64,000 nt of DNA from Prosopocoilus inquinatus. Taxonomy: Eukaryota > Arthropoda > Insecta > Coleoptera > Lucanidae. The position numbers and the translations under genes were made by a program. Of this stretch, positions 11,360 through 22,495 are shown one piece after another; the first letter of the stretch is position 1; every line of letters starts with the position of its first letter. The stretch lies in assembly GCA_036172665.1 (NCBI GenBank), contig CM069873.1, forward strand, positions 32,666,001 to 32,730,000. Reading direction: 5' to 3'. Under the pieces are notes generated by a model. It was not told where the DNA came from and made no database searches. It saw only the letters and a list, made by a program, of their open reading frames with translations.

Positions 11360-11575
11360 AAATTAATTGAAATTAACATCCGCCCACAATAATTTTTATA
11401 TCCGTAGATACGTATTTCGGTAGCTAAGCTGCCATCTTCAGTACGCTACCAACTTAAAAAAACAAAAAAATGTCTGGAAACAACCTAATCACACTGACAA
11501 AATCATAAAAATGTTAATACGTATCTACGGATATAAAAATTATTGTGGGCGGAGATTAATTTCAATTATCTCTTA
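11360..11575. repeat. Inverted-repeat insertion carrying a Penelope-type hammerhead
   Basis: Left arm 11363-11418 and right arm 11515-11572 both contain CCGCCCACAATAATTTTTAT and the ATCCGTAGATACGTA block in opposite orientation. Between them lies a hammerhead ribozyme motif (see separate entry). It is nested inside the 10755-12441 element and looks like a short Penelope-terminal or retrozyme-like insertion. Confidence 0.6.
11403..11445 (-). ncRNA. Hammerhead ribozyme, 43-nt Penelope type
   Basis: The minus strand shows stem I CGUA/UACG, core CUGAAGA, stem II GGCAGC/GCUACC (one mismatch, C opposite A), GAAA, stem III AU-ACGU-AU, and cleavage base C17 before UAC. Compared with the copies at 37.8-41.8 kb, stem I has changed on both sides (AGCG/CGCU there), so pairing is kept by covariation. 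As in those copies there is one extra U between the core and stem II. Confidence 0.7.
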
Positions 11576-12443
11576 AACCACAGACTCCTTTACTATTTTA
11601 GATTGTATTGAAATTAACAAGAATAGTAGGAAAGTATTTTGTGAAGCAATGCAGGAGGAAAGAAATAAATCCTAACAGTTTTTCATCGTCAGTATGATAT
11701 ATAGATGAATGGAATTTTATTTTGAATAAGAAGCATATTGTACAAAATTCTGGTTATTGAATTGCAAACTTCAAATCTGACATATACGTTGTTCACAAAT
11801 TAAGAAACCACCACCTGTTGCAACATGTTGCTATAAAACATAAATCCCCTATAGGAGATTATCAAAAAAATAAGTTGGCAAGGTATTTGAAGTTTCATGT
11901 CAAAGAAATCTGTCAGTTCAATGTTGCAATTGGATTATTTATATTTATATTCATTTTAACGAGCCGTTTCAATTAATTACAGTTTGTCTGTCATAAAATT
12001 GCTTGCGAACGATAAGGTAAAAACCATGAATCTATCATAATTGTTAAATTTAGAACCAGGGATTTTGTTCCGCACGTATAACCTTATCGTTTATTTCAAA
12101 CACTTGCCAATTTTGTTACCAAATTTTTAACTAAGCCACTGTTGCCAGTTGTATTTTTCACAAGACAACACCGCCAATGGTTTTTTTAATTTGTCAACAA
12201 ATTATACTAAGACGACTACATTTTTCATTTGAAATTAAAAAAAATAATTTCTATTTCAAAAGTATTGAAGTAAGTATATTAACACAATATGAATAATTTT
12301 AACACGATAACATTGGCCTTAATTCTATCTTTCATTTAATACCATTACCATTTTTGTATCTTTAAATGGCGAGCAGTAATCTACAAAAACGTAGTTCTCA
12401 ATGGAACTTTGCTATGTACGGGTTTGAAACTTGCCACCCGGTA

Positions 12444-15400
12444 TATTAATTAAAATAAAGTTTTCCAGGTGTAGTTTCCCAAAAAATTAATAGATACTGT
12501 TTTCTTTTTGATGTAACAACTTTACTAGAAATTAGTTTTGATCCCAGTAAAATGTCGGCTTTAACGATGACTTTGATGACAGCAGGGGGATTTCCAACGG
12601 CGACGATTTTTGCAAAGACCTGATGCTTAGCAAAATTTTGTTGGTTAATTCAGTATTTGCAATATCTCGCTCAAAAAATCAATATTTTTTGTTTTTAATG
12701 AATTTTTAATTCTACGTAAAGTTTTCTAATAGTGTTTCGATCTCCATTCCGGGAAATCTAAATCTAAAATAAAAATTTGATAAAACGGGTAGCAAATGTG
12801 TGCATTTTTTTGAAGGCAAAGCTAATTTAGGACTCTGTACCTACACATAATAATAAAGCAGACGTCACGTTATGACAGTTACTGGATAAATTGCGCATTA
12901 CAGAGCCCACCATATTGCCCTAATGTCCAGGGATTCCTGCTGAATTGAATGCGTGACTGCATTTGCAATGCAAACAATGGGCGGGCGAGGGTGTTTTATG
13001 GGGATGCAGAATTTTTCCGTAATTGTGATATGACATTTTGATATACATACCGCATTTCAATGCCAATTTCCAACGTATTAATTAAGTCGCGTAAAGCAGA
13101 AAATATTCCAAATCACAAGAGAATTACTTGTTAACAACACATACATAGATCATCCCCATAGCACAGTTTAAAATTTTCACTTTTCGTTTAGGAAACTTGG
13201 AAAAACCAGATAATTTCCTCAAGCCAAAGTAGTCATTATAAATCTAGTAAGCTTTTAACTACAAAAGCTTTTCTTTTCTCTTAATCATCAGATTCACTGA
13301 CGATTAAGTTACAAATAATAAATAATGATAACTATGCCTTGCAGTTTGAACATCTGACTTCGATTCTCTGCGTAACATGATAAGATAGACCTTTAAAACA
13401 AAAAAAGTCGTTTTCGTCTTATGCAAGGGCCTAACGTGCATTTCGGGTAAATTTCTTATTTTTATTATTTAAATTTTTAATGGATCATCAGTATCAGTAA
13501 AGTAAAAATCTTATTTGCATTTTCATATTTGAAAGCGTAGAATTAAGAAATATGGAGTTGTCAATGAAATTTGTGGAGCAAAGAGATGATTTATTATTAC
13601 AACATCATTGAACAATATTGCTTTAATTCTGAAAGTACATGGCAGGCTGAAGAGGTAGAATAGTATATTGGACACGTGAAATTTATCGCTCAGGTCTTTT
13701 TTAATAAAAAGCGGACATTTGAAGAGACAGAGCCGAGGGGATAGGGTGTATCTGGGGGCGCAAGAATTACCAAAAGTGAGCAATGAAGCGGAATATTTAA
13801 TTAGTCCGTCAGCACCGCAATGCGGCTGTAATAATTCAAATTTAGCAATGTGGATCTATCGAGCCCTTGCCTAACTACACAACGGTAAATTAAGTGGCGC
13901 ATCTGTCTCAGTGCATTGCGGTTCCCAGATTTGAACAGCTGTTCACATCCATATCCGTTATTTTATTAATCTTATTTCTCTGCGCGTTATTCTTCGCCGA
14001 CTTATTCCACGTTGTGTTTGATTTACACGCCCAGCTTGAAATCTATGCAAATTTAGACGCCGACTCGACTTCGACATTTGTGATTCAATCAGAAATCAAA
14101 AGGGCTTACATTTTCTTAATACATGTAATTTTTTTTAATTTAGAAATTTTACATCATCCATTATCGGATCTTTTTTTCAATAGCAGGCCTAAATTTTAGG
14201 TATGTTCAGAATAGCGTATGCATGTCTCAATAACGAAACTGTAAAACATGAGAAACAGGGTTTTCACAATAGCCGTCTCTGTATGTACTCTTCTACTGAA
14301 GAGAGATGTAGAGGAATATTACTTGTTACATGAAAATCTTAAAACAAAGGGAAAAAGAAATAGGGGAAGTCGTGGTAAAGGAAGGCAGAACAAAAATGAA
14401 GAAGCATTGTATTGAGACCTTTACTATTGTGAATGCATTGATATACTCCTTTGTTTTGTTCCTTCTCGATCGTAGAATGTCGTTACCTAAGCTTTTCGTA
14501 AAGTATATCGGTCATTTTTCCCTATTTTGGTTCTTCCCTTTCTTTTTCTTGCATTTGTTATCTTTTTTCACAGTTCCAATTTTCTCGTTCTCATTTTAGG
14601 TGTAAAGACCTATTGTTCTACTTCTTCCTAATGTACTTCTTCCGGAACTGTCTGGTGGTGGGTTTTCAACGAGTCAACTTTTCAACAGTCGTAATGGGTG
14701 TGCGTGTTAATCAAACGCGAAAATAATGAGCGCCACCTAATCTTAACCCGAAACAAGGAGAGGATCGAAGGAAAAGGAAATGACTCACTATGCAACAATA
14801 TTTAATAACGATCAAACATATCGACAGTCATAGTGTGTGTGCACCTTGAATATCACCCTAGTATGTATGCACCCTTAAACTGATAATCAATAAACCAATA
14901 TGTTAAAATATGTTAAACGCTAAAAATTTTACCTAATTAAATACTTGCCCAGCTATCTTAAATATGGAAACAAATTTAAGTAATTAAACTAATCAGTGAC
15001 GGATTCATCAAAAGTTTTACATATATTGAAACATGAATTTAAATATAACTGGCGTGACGCGCCCAAAGCAAAACAATGAAAGTAATAGCTACAGCATCGA
15101 GGAAAATAGCCCGTCCAATCTCCCAGATGCCGATTACGCATCGTAACACTCCCGGTGTAGCGCAGATCTGAATCGTTCGATTGCCCGGTTTAACAGAGAC
15201 GCGCGTTGTTGAGTATTCTCAGGTATTCGAAATTCGAATAGGGAAGAAAATACTAAAATTTCTCAGCTATTAATCGTTATTAAAATTAATTATTAAATAA
15301 CGTTCCAAATTTTCGTTCGTTCGTTCGTTTCGATTTGCCATGAGAATGTCTTGTGTTTTAAAGCGAGAAAATGATCTCTCAACATAACAGGTTGTGAGAG

Positions 15401-16336
15401 ACGCTTTCTCTAGGTAAATTTTGAACTCTTCAATATTTACGGAGAGACTGAGCAATCAAATAAATGTCGAATCGTCAAAATCAAAATTAATGAGACTCAG
15501 AATTCGATTGTAGAATTCCCGTGCCTTTCGGAAATGCAGCGAGATTTCGAGCCCCGCCGCGCGCCGAATACAACGCCTCTGAGTTTGGACCCTCAGATTC
15601 GAGGCCTTAGTAATAACAGTTCGCAAAATTCGGCTTAAGACCGTAGCCGTAGATAAGGTTTTCTCCCACTTGTTAGTCACCGCTTTCGGTCGGTACGATC
15701 TTTCACTACCATTGACGTCTGAAATGAAGACGCCAAACGAGAATGACTTCGGTTCAGAGCAGTATCGCCGAAAGCCGAGTCCACATCAACGCTATGCTGC
15801 TCCCCCAGAAGACATTTTTTTTCATCCCATTCAAGATTCCAAAATGAATGGAGATGTATTGCATCTTTGTTAATTTCTCCTTGGAGATGTTGCTTCTTTA
15901 TAAAATTCGTGCTCTTGCAAAGCGTGGTTTATTTTTTTAAATTTCTTACTTGATTACATATTGCAAACATTCCATTTCTTACTTATCTTCATTAATATAT
16001 TCTAGCATTTTGTGTTTATGTCTTCATAATTTTCTTCTATATTTGTTATTTTATTTTGATGATGTTGAAATATTATACAGGGTGGGCCAACAGTGAGTGA
16101 GCGGAAGATTGTGGCGTTACTATTGAAAATTTTTGAAATCAGTTCGCGCGCTGACATACATTCATCAATGACACTTCTAAAATCCAATAAACTTCTTTTT
16201 TCCATAATTTCTTTTGGCGTTGACTCTCTTTTCCATCAATTTAGCTTTCTTCTTCCATATAAATTCCGAGTATGTCTTGAACCCTTTTTCTTTGCTTTTC
16301 TTTCAATTTTGAAGTAAATTAAATCTATTTTTTGTG
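12444..16336. other. Gene-poor intergenic DNA
   Basis: No coding region I can support. About 15480-15880 is distinctly richer in G+C/CpG than its surroundings and contains a 67-codon frame (15670-15873 plus, ending DVLHLC) without known motifs; it could be an exon or regulatory DNA. 16078 carries a TACAGGGTGGGCC sequence typical of the end of an insect mariner-like element. The rest (12444-15480) shows no structure I recognise. Confidence 0.4.
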
Positions 16337-17169
16337 CCGTGTGTCCCGCTGACCTTTCTAGAGTATTTATTTATTAATCGATTTACGTGAATTTTGGAGA
16401 CAATCAATTAAACAAAAACAGAATTTTTCGACATACGCTAGTCGTCATAGGACTTCCGGTTTAGCCGGAAGTGATATCAACTTTCTTATTTTATTTATTT
16501 TCTTATTTCGCCTTTAATTTACACCCGTAGCTTCTTAATTAATAAAAAATATTTCACAAAATGCAACTTTATGCAACTCTAAATTTATCAAAACCACCAT
16601 TCATAAAATGTCTATGTTAATGTGTTTCCTAGTTTTGTTCTTAATTAGTAGGCGTTGCACAACGACATGAAAACCCGTTTTTGGGTATTAGAAGAAAAAA
16701 TAAAATAGCCATAACTTTAACGTGACTACATTTTTAAAAATAGTAGCAGTGTTCAATTAACTCATAAATGCCTCCCTCAAATTTGATTTTAAAACGTAAA
16801 ATATTACTACAGGTAGTAACTTTTGCTTGTTAATTAATTTTGCTTTAAACTCTTGTAACTTTTTAGTTATTGCGTTTTTACGAAAAATTTATTAAGTAAA
16901 ACTCATTAATTTGATCTCCCCTAGCTACCCTTTTAATCTCCTCCGTAGGTTATGAGACACCCAGTATTTTTACATATTTAAAATCTACGAGAATCATTAT
17001 TATTTATTTTATCTGAGAATCATTACGTATGAATTGGTAATTTTGGTTTCCATGACAACGAAAAAAAAGCTTTTTTATTTCTCAATTTAGAAAGCTATGA
17101 ATCGCAATTTTTCGATCTAATGCGATTAAGTGTTTAGAAAAAATTTCTCCTTTCATTGTATTTTGTTTT

Positions 17170-17385
17170 TTAACATTTGAAATTTTCGTTTAATTCCTGG
17201 CCTCCAGTTGGAACCGCGTCTCTCCTCAGATTTCTTCTGCTGCCGACATTTTGCAGAAAAACTTCCTCAGGGCTGCTGCAACTGGTATTGGTGCTGCTGC
17301 TGCTGGTGCTCTTGCTGCTGCTTCTTGTAAGTCGTTGAGACTGAGTTGTCATGTCCGTTGTCGTGGTATTTATAGTGGTCGGTGG
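17170..17385 (-). CDS. Short serine-rich ORF with upstream TATA box (hypothetical)
   Basis: 60 codons from 17352 to 17170 on the minus strand, beginning MTTQSQRLTRSSSKSTSSSS, then a Thr/Ser/Cys run and a basic C-terminal half (SRRNLRRDAVPT). A TATAAATA box lies about 30 bases upstream of the likely start region (near 17374-17381), and this block is richer in G+C than its neighbours. The serine run comes from a GCTGCTGCTG-like triplet repeat. I do not recognise a family. It could be a first exon of a transposon or host gene, or chance. Confidence 0.25.
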   Translation of the reverse strand, partial: PPTTINTTTTDMTTQSQRLTRSSSKSTSSSSTNTSCSSPEEVFLQNVGSRRNLRRDAVPTGGQELNENFKC

Positions 17386-17488
17386 GGGCAGCGGGATGAA
17401 ACGGTGGGTGGGGATTGATCTGTTGGTGCGTGACAGATCGTTGATGAGATGTTTAAATGTACTGTCAAGGTAGAAGCCAGTTCAGGTT

Positions 17489-18508
17489 CAGGTGACCTAT
17501 TCTTGACAAGCGCGTTTTTGAATGCGCATGTTGTGTGTGTATTCTTGACCGTTCTATTTTCCAAAACGTATGCGTTTTTGTTGCGAGTGTTTGAATTAAA
17601 TTGAATAAGTATTGTCAGTATGTATAATCATGGCAGAAGAATTTCTGTACTAAATGAACAGAGGAGGGATGCAAAGAGAAAAATCCCTCGACGATTAGCT
17701 TTGCTTTACTTTACTTCGGAGACCATTTTGAGAAAGTATGAGGATCTAAATATCTACTTATATTGGGATGACTGAAGGTAGGGTGGCCGACGTCCTCTAT
17801 TTTTAAAATAATGCAAAATAAGTCCCAGTACTATTTATTAACTACTGCCACATTATAACATGCGGAACATAGGTGATGAGATCTTTCTTATCGTATCCTC
17901 TTTTCTTCGGCTTAGTTTTAATTGAAGGTCTTAAGAAAATTCTAAATGAACAAATTTTTGTAACTCTGCAATTTCGTTATAGGTATTTAGCTAGCATTAG
18001 ACACGCAGCTTTTTTAGATGTTTCATATTTTCTTCTTTGGTAGGAGTCTTCTTAAATTAAGGTAATAACTTGAAGAAGACTGTCGATGCATTATAATCAC
18101 TGACATCCCATTAATTTGCGTAATTTTAATGAATACCCACATTTCGCAAATAGTGTTTAAAATTCATTTATAACAAATGTGTACCTGTTACAAAATAAAT
18201 CGTACTTACTTATATTTAATGACTTTTAACGTAAGCGAGATATCTTATGTATATTTTGTAGAGTTAGATTTAATTTCAAAACGTAAAATGCTTTGCAATA
18301 CTTGTCATTCACGACGGGCACGGTAGAATTTTGACAAATTTGCGACATTGCCAAAGCTCGCCACTCGAATAAATGCGAGCGCTATCATTTATTTTCGAAA
18401 GAAATTTTCGAGTGGTCTAGAATAATTTATCTAAAGCGTATACGCTTTTCGCACTCGCATATTACAAATGCGAGCGCAAAAATTCACTTGTCAAGAATAG
18501 GTCCCCTG
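17489..18508. mobile_element. Harbinger-type MITE
   Basis: 1,020 bp with ends CAGGTGACCTATTCTTGAC and (complement of right end) CAGGGGACCTATTCTTGAC, flanked by GTT on both sides (17486-17488, 18509-18511). The CTATTCTTGA core is shared with the termini of the two-gene Harbinger element at 49571-52966, so this is probably a non-autonomous relative mobilised by that transposase. No coding capacity seen. Confidence 0.72.
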
Positions 18509-18529
18509 GTTATTGGGTGTTTGAAAATT

Positions 18530-18875
18530 TCTAAGCCTTCAAGTTAACTAATTTGAAATTTTCACTAGGTCGTAACTCATTTTTATTTATAGAACTTCAT
18601 GTGTTTCTTAGCTTAATTCACAGAACACTTTTTTTCTGAGTGTGCTGATACCAAATACGTCATGTTTTCTTTGAAACTCATTTGAAATAAAAGGACTGTA
18701 AAAATTTAATAAAACACTCTATTTTAAATTACTTTCAAAGAAAATATGTATTTGGTATCACCCTTCTCAGAAAGAAATGTTCTGTTAAACTAAGCTAAGA
18801 AGGAGGTTCTATTAAAAAAAAATAGTTACGACCTAATGAAAATTTTAAATGCTCTAAAAATGTTAAAAGTCAAAA
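18530..18875. repeat. Long imperfect hairpin (inverted repeat)
   Basis: The arm at about 18543-18690 (TAGGTCGTAACTCATTTT, TGATACCAAATACGT) is repeated inverted at about 18725-18865 (TTGGTATCA, TAGTTACGACCTAATG). Arms are near 130-150 bp; probably a foldback MITE. Confidence 0.7.
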
Positions 18876-18995
18876 TACAAAGGAATGATTTTCTTGAAAC
18901 ACTTGATCGCATTAGATCGAAGAAATGCGATTCATAGCTTTTTAGAAAAATTTTTTGTGCAAATCGTTTTTGATTGCAGTGAGAACCTCGAGCAG

Positions 18996-19042
18996 CCTCT
19001 GGACAGCTGTTTCAGCCCTGCTTGGGGCTTCTTCAGCAGAAA
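18996..19042 (-). ncRNA. Hammerhead ribozyme, 47-nt retrozyme type
   Basis: Stem I UUUCUG/CAGAGG (four Watson-Crick and two G-U pairs), core CUGAAGA, stem II AGCCC/GGGCU closing a CAAGCA loop, GAAA, stem III AC-AGCU-GU, then cleavage base C17 (GUC). All invariant hammerhead core positions are present. Confidence 0.9.
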
Positions 19043-19307
19043 CGTAGCTCGACATTCCCACTGCAGACCAAAAACGACTTGCCCAATTTATTCGCAAATG
19101 CGATGTAAGAATGATGAACATATAAAATAGCGACATCTTACTATCGCTTTTTGACCTAACATTGCAGTAGGATAGACAAATTGAAGCGGGATTTGCTCCT
19201 AATGAGTCCCCCATGCAAGGCGGTCATGCTTGCTGTCAAAGCATAATGAAAGATTTTAGAAAGATTTTGTGCAAATCGTTCTTGATTGCAGTGAGAACCT
19301 CGAGCAG

Positions 19308-19354
19308 CCTCTGGACAGCTGTTTCAGCCCTGCTTGGGGCTTCTTCAGCAGAAA
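19308..19354 (-). ncRNA. Hammerhead ribozyme, 47-nt retrozyme type
   Basis: Identical to the copy 312 bp to its left; complete core and stems. Confidence 0.9.
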
Positions 19355-19890
19355 CGTAGCTCGACATTCCCACTGCAGACCAAAAACGACTTGCCCAATT
19401 TATTCGCAAATGCGATGTAAGAATGATGAACATATAAAATAGCGATATCTTACTATCGCTTTTTGACCTAACATTGCAGTAGGATAGACAAATTGAAGCG
19501 GGATTTGCTCCTAATGAGTCCCCCATGCAAGGCGGCCATGCTTGCTGTCAAAGCATAATGAAAGATTTTAGAAAAATTTTGTGCAAATCGTTTTTGATTG
19601 CAGTGAGAACCTCGAGCAGCCTCTGGACAGCTGTTTCAGCCCTGCAATCAAAAACGATTTGCACAAAATTTTTCTAAAATCTTTCATTATGCTTTGACAG
19701 CAAGCATGGCCGCCTTGCATGGGGGACTCATTAGGAGCAAATCCCGCTTCAATTTGTCTATCCTACTGCAATGTTAGGTCAAAAAGCGATAGTAAGATAT
19801 CGCTATTTTATATGTTCATCATTCTTACATCGCATTTGCGAATAAATTGGGCAAGTCGTTTTTGGTCTGCAGTGGGAACGTCGAGCTACG

Positions 19891-19937
19891 TTTCTGCTGA
19901 AGAAGCCCCAAGCAGGGCTGAAACAGCTGTCCAGAGG
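19891..19937 (+). ncRNA. Hammerhead ribozyme, 47-nt retrozyme type
   Basis: Complete core and stems on the plus strand, first full unit after the inverted junction. Confidence 0.9.
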
Positions 19938-20202
19938 CTGCTCGAGGTTCTCACTGCAATCAAAAACGATTTGCACAAAATTTTTCTAAAATCTTTCATT
20001 ATGCTTTGACAGCAAGCATGGCCGCCTTGCATGGGGGACTCATTAGGAGCAAATCCCGCTTCAATTTGTCTATCCTACTGCAATGTTAGGTCAAAAAGCA
20101 ATAGTAAGATGTCGCTATTTTATATGTTCATCATTCTTACATCGCATTTGCGAATAAATTGGGCAAGTCGTTTTTGGTCTGCAGTGGGAATGTCGAGCTA
20201 CG

Positions 20203-20249
20203 TTTCTGCTGAAGAAGCCCCAAGCAGGGCTGAAACAGCTGTCCAGAGG
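20203..20249 (+). ncRNA. Hammerhead ribozyme, 47-nt retrozyme type
   Basis: 312 bp from the previous copy; complete core and stems. Confidence 0.9.
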
Positions 20250-20718
20250 CTGCTCGAGGTTCTCACTGCAATCAAAAACGATTTGCACAAAATTTTTCTA
20301 AAATCTTTCATTATGCTTTGACAGCAAGCATGGCCGCCTTGCATGGGGGACTCATTAGGAGCAAATCCCGCTTCAATTTGTCTATCCTACTGCAATGTTA
20401 GGTCAAAAAGCGATAGTAAGATGTCGCTATTTTATATGTTCATCATAGCTTTTTAGATTGAAAAATAAAAAAAGTTTTTTTCGTTGTCATGGAAACCAAA
20501 ATTACCAATTGATGTGTTCGGACTCGTAATGATCCCTAGATTTCAAATATGTAAAAATGTTAGTTGATATCACTTCTGACGAAACCGGAAGTCCTATGAT
20601 GACTAGCAGTATGTCGGTATATTCAATTTTTTGTTTGATTTATTGTCTCTAAAATACAGGTAAATCGATTAATAAATAAAGACTCTAGAAGGGTAAACAC
20701 ATGACGTGGGACAGCCGG

Positions 20719-22495
20719 TGTAATAGTATCTTGGACAAATCATTTCTGTTGAATTGCTTAAATTCTGAAATTGTTTTATTGTTTATTGTATTTAAGTTAG
20801 CAGTAATAAAAATTTAATGATAAAATTTCGTGTTAAGATGAAATTATTGTTAAATTAAAAAGTTTAAATGAAATATACCATGTTTTAAAATAGAAGTTTT
20901 TGTTGAAATAAATAAATTGTGAACGAACTACGTTCAGTGCAACTAAAATTAACATAATATTGTCAACAAAATAATACAATAATAATAATACGTGCGAATG
21001 TGTATTACAAATAATTCGTCAGCAATTTATCAGTTTTAAAAAAATAGGCCATTCCAATGAAAATATTATGTAGCAACGTATAGTACTTTTTTTAACTGTG
21101 GCCATAGGGATTTACGTGCTAATAATTTTGCCTCGTGTTGACATATGTTCTGTTCAAAATTTTAAGCTAATTTCTGTCTCTAATAATCAATTACATAATT
21201 TATTACAAATTACACATTGCCAGAATAACAGATGCATCTTTAAATTAATTTGATACTGTCAGCATCGATTGTCGGTATTAAGACAAAAGTTACTCCTCTT
21301 GTACTATTTAAAGCTGAAAATCAGTACTGCCAACTTAAACATTTATTCTCGATCACATTGTACTTTAAGTTTTATTATTTACATGTATGTATAATTTTAG
21401 CTAGTGGCTTGTATTAAACTTGCATTAAACGATCGGACAACACAATTATTATATACATTTGGGTAAATAAACTTGAAAGCTTATCGATTGTTTTCCTGTA
21501 TAAACGTTCATAAATATGTATCAGCAGTGCCTCTGCATATGGTAAGAATGTAAATTATTTCAGAGCTGAAATTAATGGATTACAGAGGAGAATATTGATT
21601 AGCTGTTACATAAATTAATATTTAAACCGGGCGCCGCTCAATGTACGATTCAATGTTTTATTTATATTACGCATTTTTAATTAGACATTTTAATAGCGCC
21701 GTTATTAATAAAATATTTTTTGTTGCTCAGTAAATTTTAATTTTGCGTATCTGGTTTAAAACGAGATGGGATTAATTACATTTTGCCTAGGAGATTAAAT
21801 AAATAACTAGTGCTCTAGTAGCTTCAATTAATATAAGTAAGTACCTATTAAAAGAATATGTTGCCTGGGGGAAAAGAGACAACAAAACAAACAAAACGAT
21901 TAAATAAACTGAATAAAATAAAATAAAAAAATTGTATAATTTTTAATTTAATAATTTATAATTTACTTGCTATTCGGCTACTATCTAAGTATTTTAGTAC
22001 ATATTACTTCTTACTTTTCCGATCTTACATCACATTTAATCATAAGTTTTCAGTAAGTTAATGCTGTAGATGGTATTTTTGTTGGGGAAAATACAAAAGT
22101 TAGTATATTTTATGATGTTATCATCTAAAAAAAGGGAAACTTGGAACGATGAATTCATTCCTCAAAGTGTTGTTGTTTAAACCTCGATTTGTGTAATAAG
22201 GTAAGTTTTCGATTGGAGATATTTACATAATGTTACCACAAGTTCTCGCAGACTTAAATAAGTATATCAACCTTCTCGTTTGATATTTTTAGAAAATCTA
22301 ATTAGTGATTTTCTGGCGATTACAGATCCTTGTAATCGGCTTATCAAAATACTAAGTATAACGTAACAATAATTAGACTTTACATCAATGTTATTTCAGT
22401 GAAACAACTTACTGAATCGTTGTAATATTAAAGTATTCCAAATGCACTACACAATTTAGGTTTTTGTACGTACGAAATTTTGTGCCTCATATATA
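20719..22495. other. AT-rich intergenic DNA
   Basis: No gene, inverted repeat or recognisable element seen. Confidence 0.45.

Larger units (their letters stand above)
10755..12441. mobile_element. Long-TIR DNA element, TA target duplication
   Basis: Terminal inverted repeats of roughly 180 bp: CCGGGTGGAAAGTTTCAAAC at 10755 and its complement ending at 12441, with both arms containing CTGCTCGCCATTT and ATACAAAAATGG blocks. Flanks are TA on each side (10753-10754, 12442-12443). No transposase frame is seen. CCGGGTG ends with TA duplications recur at 23994-24268. Non-autonomous; superfamily uncertain. Confidence 0.8.
18947..20442. mobile_element. Retrozyme-like hammerhead repeat array, locus 1
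   Basis: About 4.8 units of a 312-bp repeat. Two full and one partial unit run on the minus strand (18947-19644), then partial and full units on the plus strand (19645-20442), meeting at an inverted junction near 19644. Flanked by a 15-bp target duplication ending ...AGCTTTTTAGA (18932-18946 and 20443-20457). Four complete hammerhead ribozymes are spaced exactly 312 bp apart within each half. It is non-coding: the 96-codon frame that recurs in each unit overlaps the ribozyme and is explained by 312 being divisible by three. Confidence 0.88.
16337..20718. mobile_element. Composite inverted-repeat DNA element with nested insertions
   Basis: The left end CCGTGTGTCCCGCTGACC (16337) and the complement of the right end (20718) match each other and the ends of the intact 275-bp MITE at 23994-24268, including TTTATTTATTAATC and the TTCCGG(T)TT...CCGGAAGTGAT block. 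Inner arms (16960-17110 and 20445-20545, both with TTGGTTTCCATG and TTACATATTT) also pair. The left arm is split at about 16490-16960 by unrelated sequence, and the loop has been enlarged by the Harbinger-type MITE (17489-18508) and the hammerhead array (18947-20442). Confidence 0.65.

Noticed and set aside
19719..20009. Recurring 96-aa ORF beginning MGDSLGANPAS, about ten copies on both strands
   Set aside because: It is the translation of the 312-bp ribozyme repeat. 312 is divisible by three, so one frame stays open through tandem units; the frame includes the ribozyme core and ends differently at each junction. The conserved signal is RNA structure, not protein.
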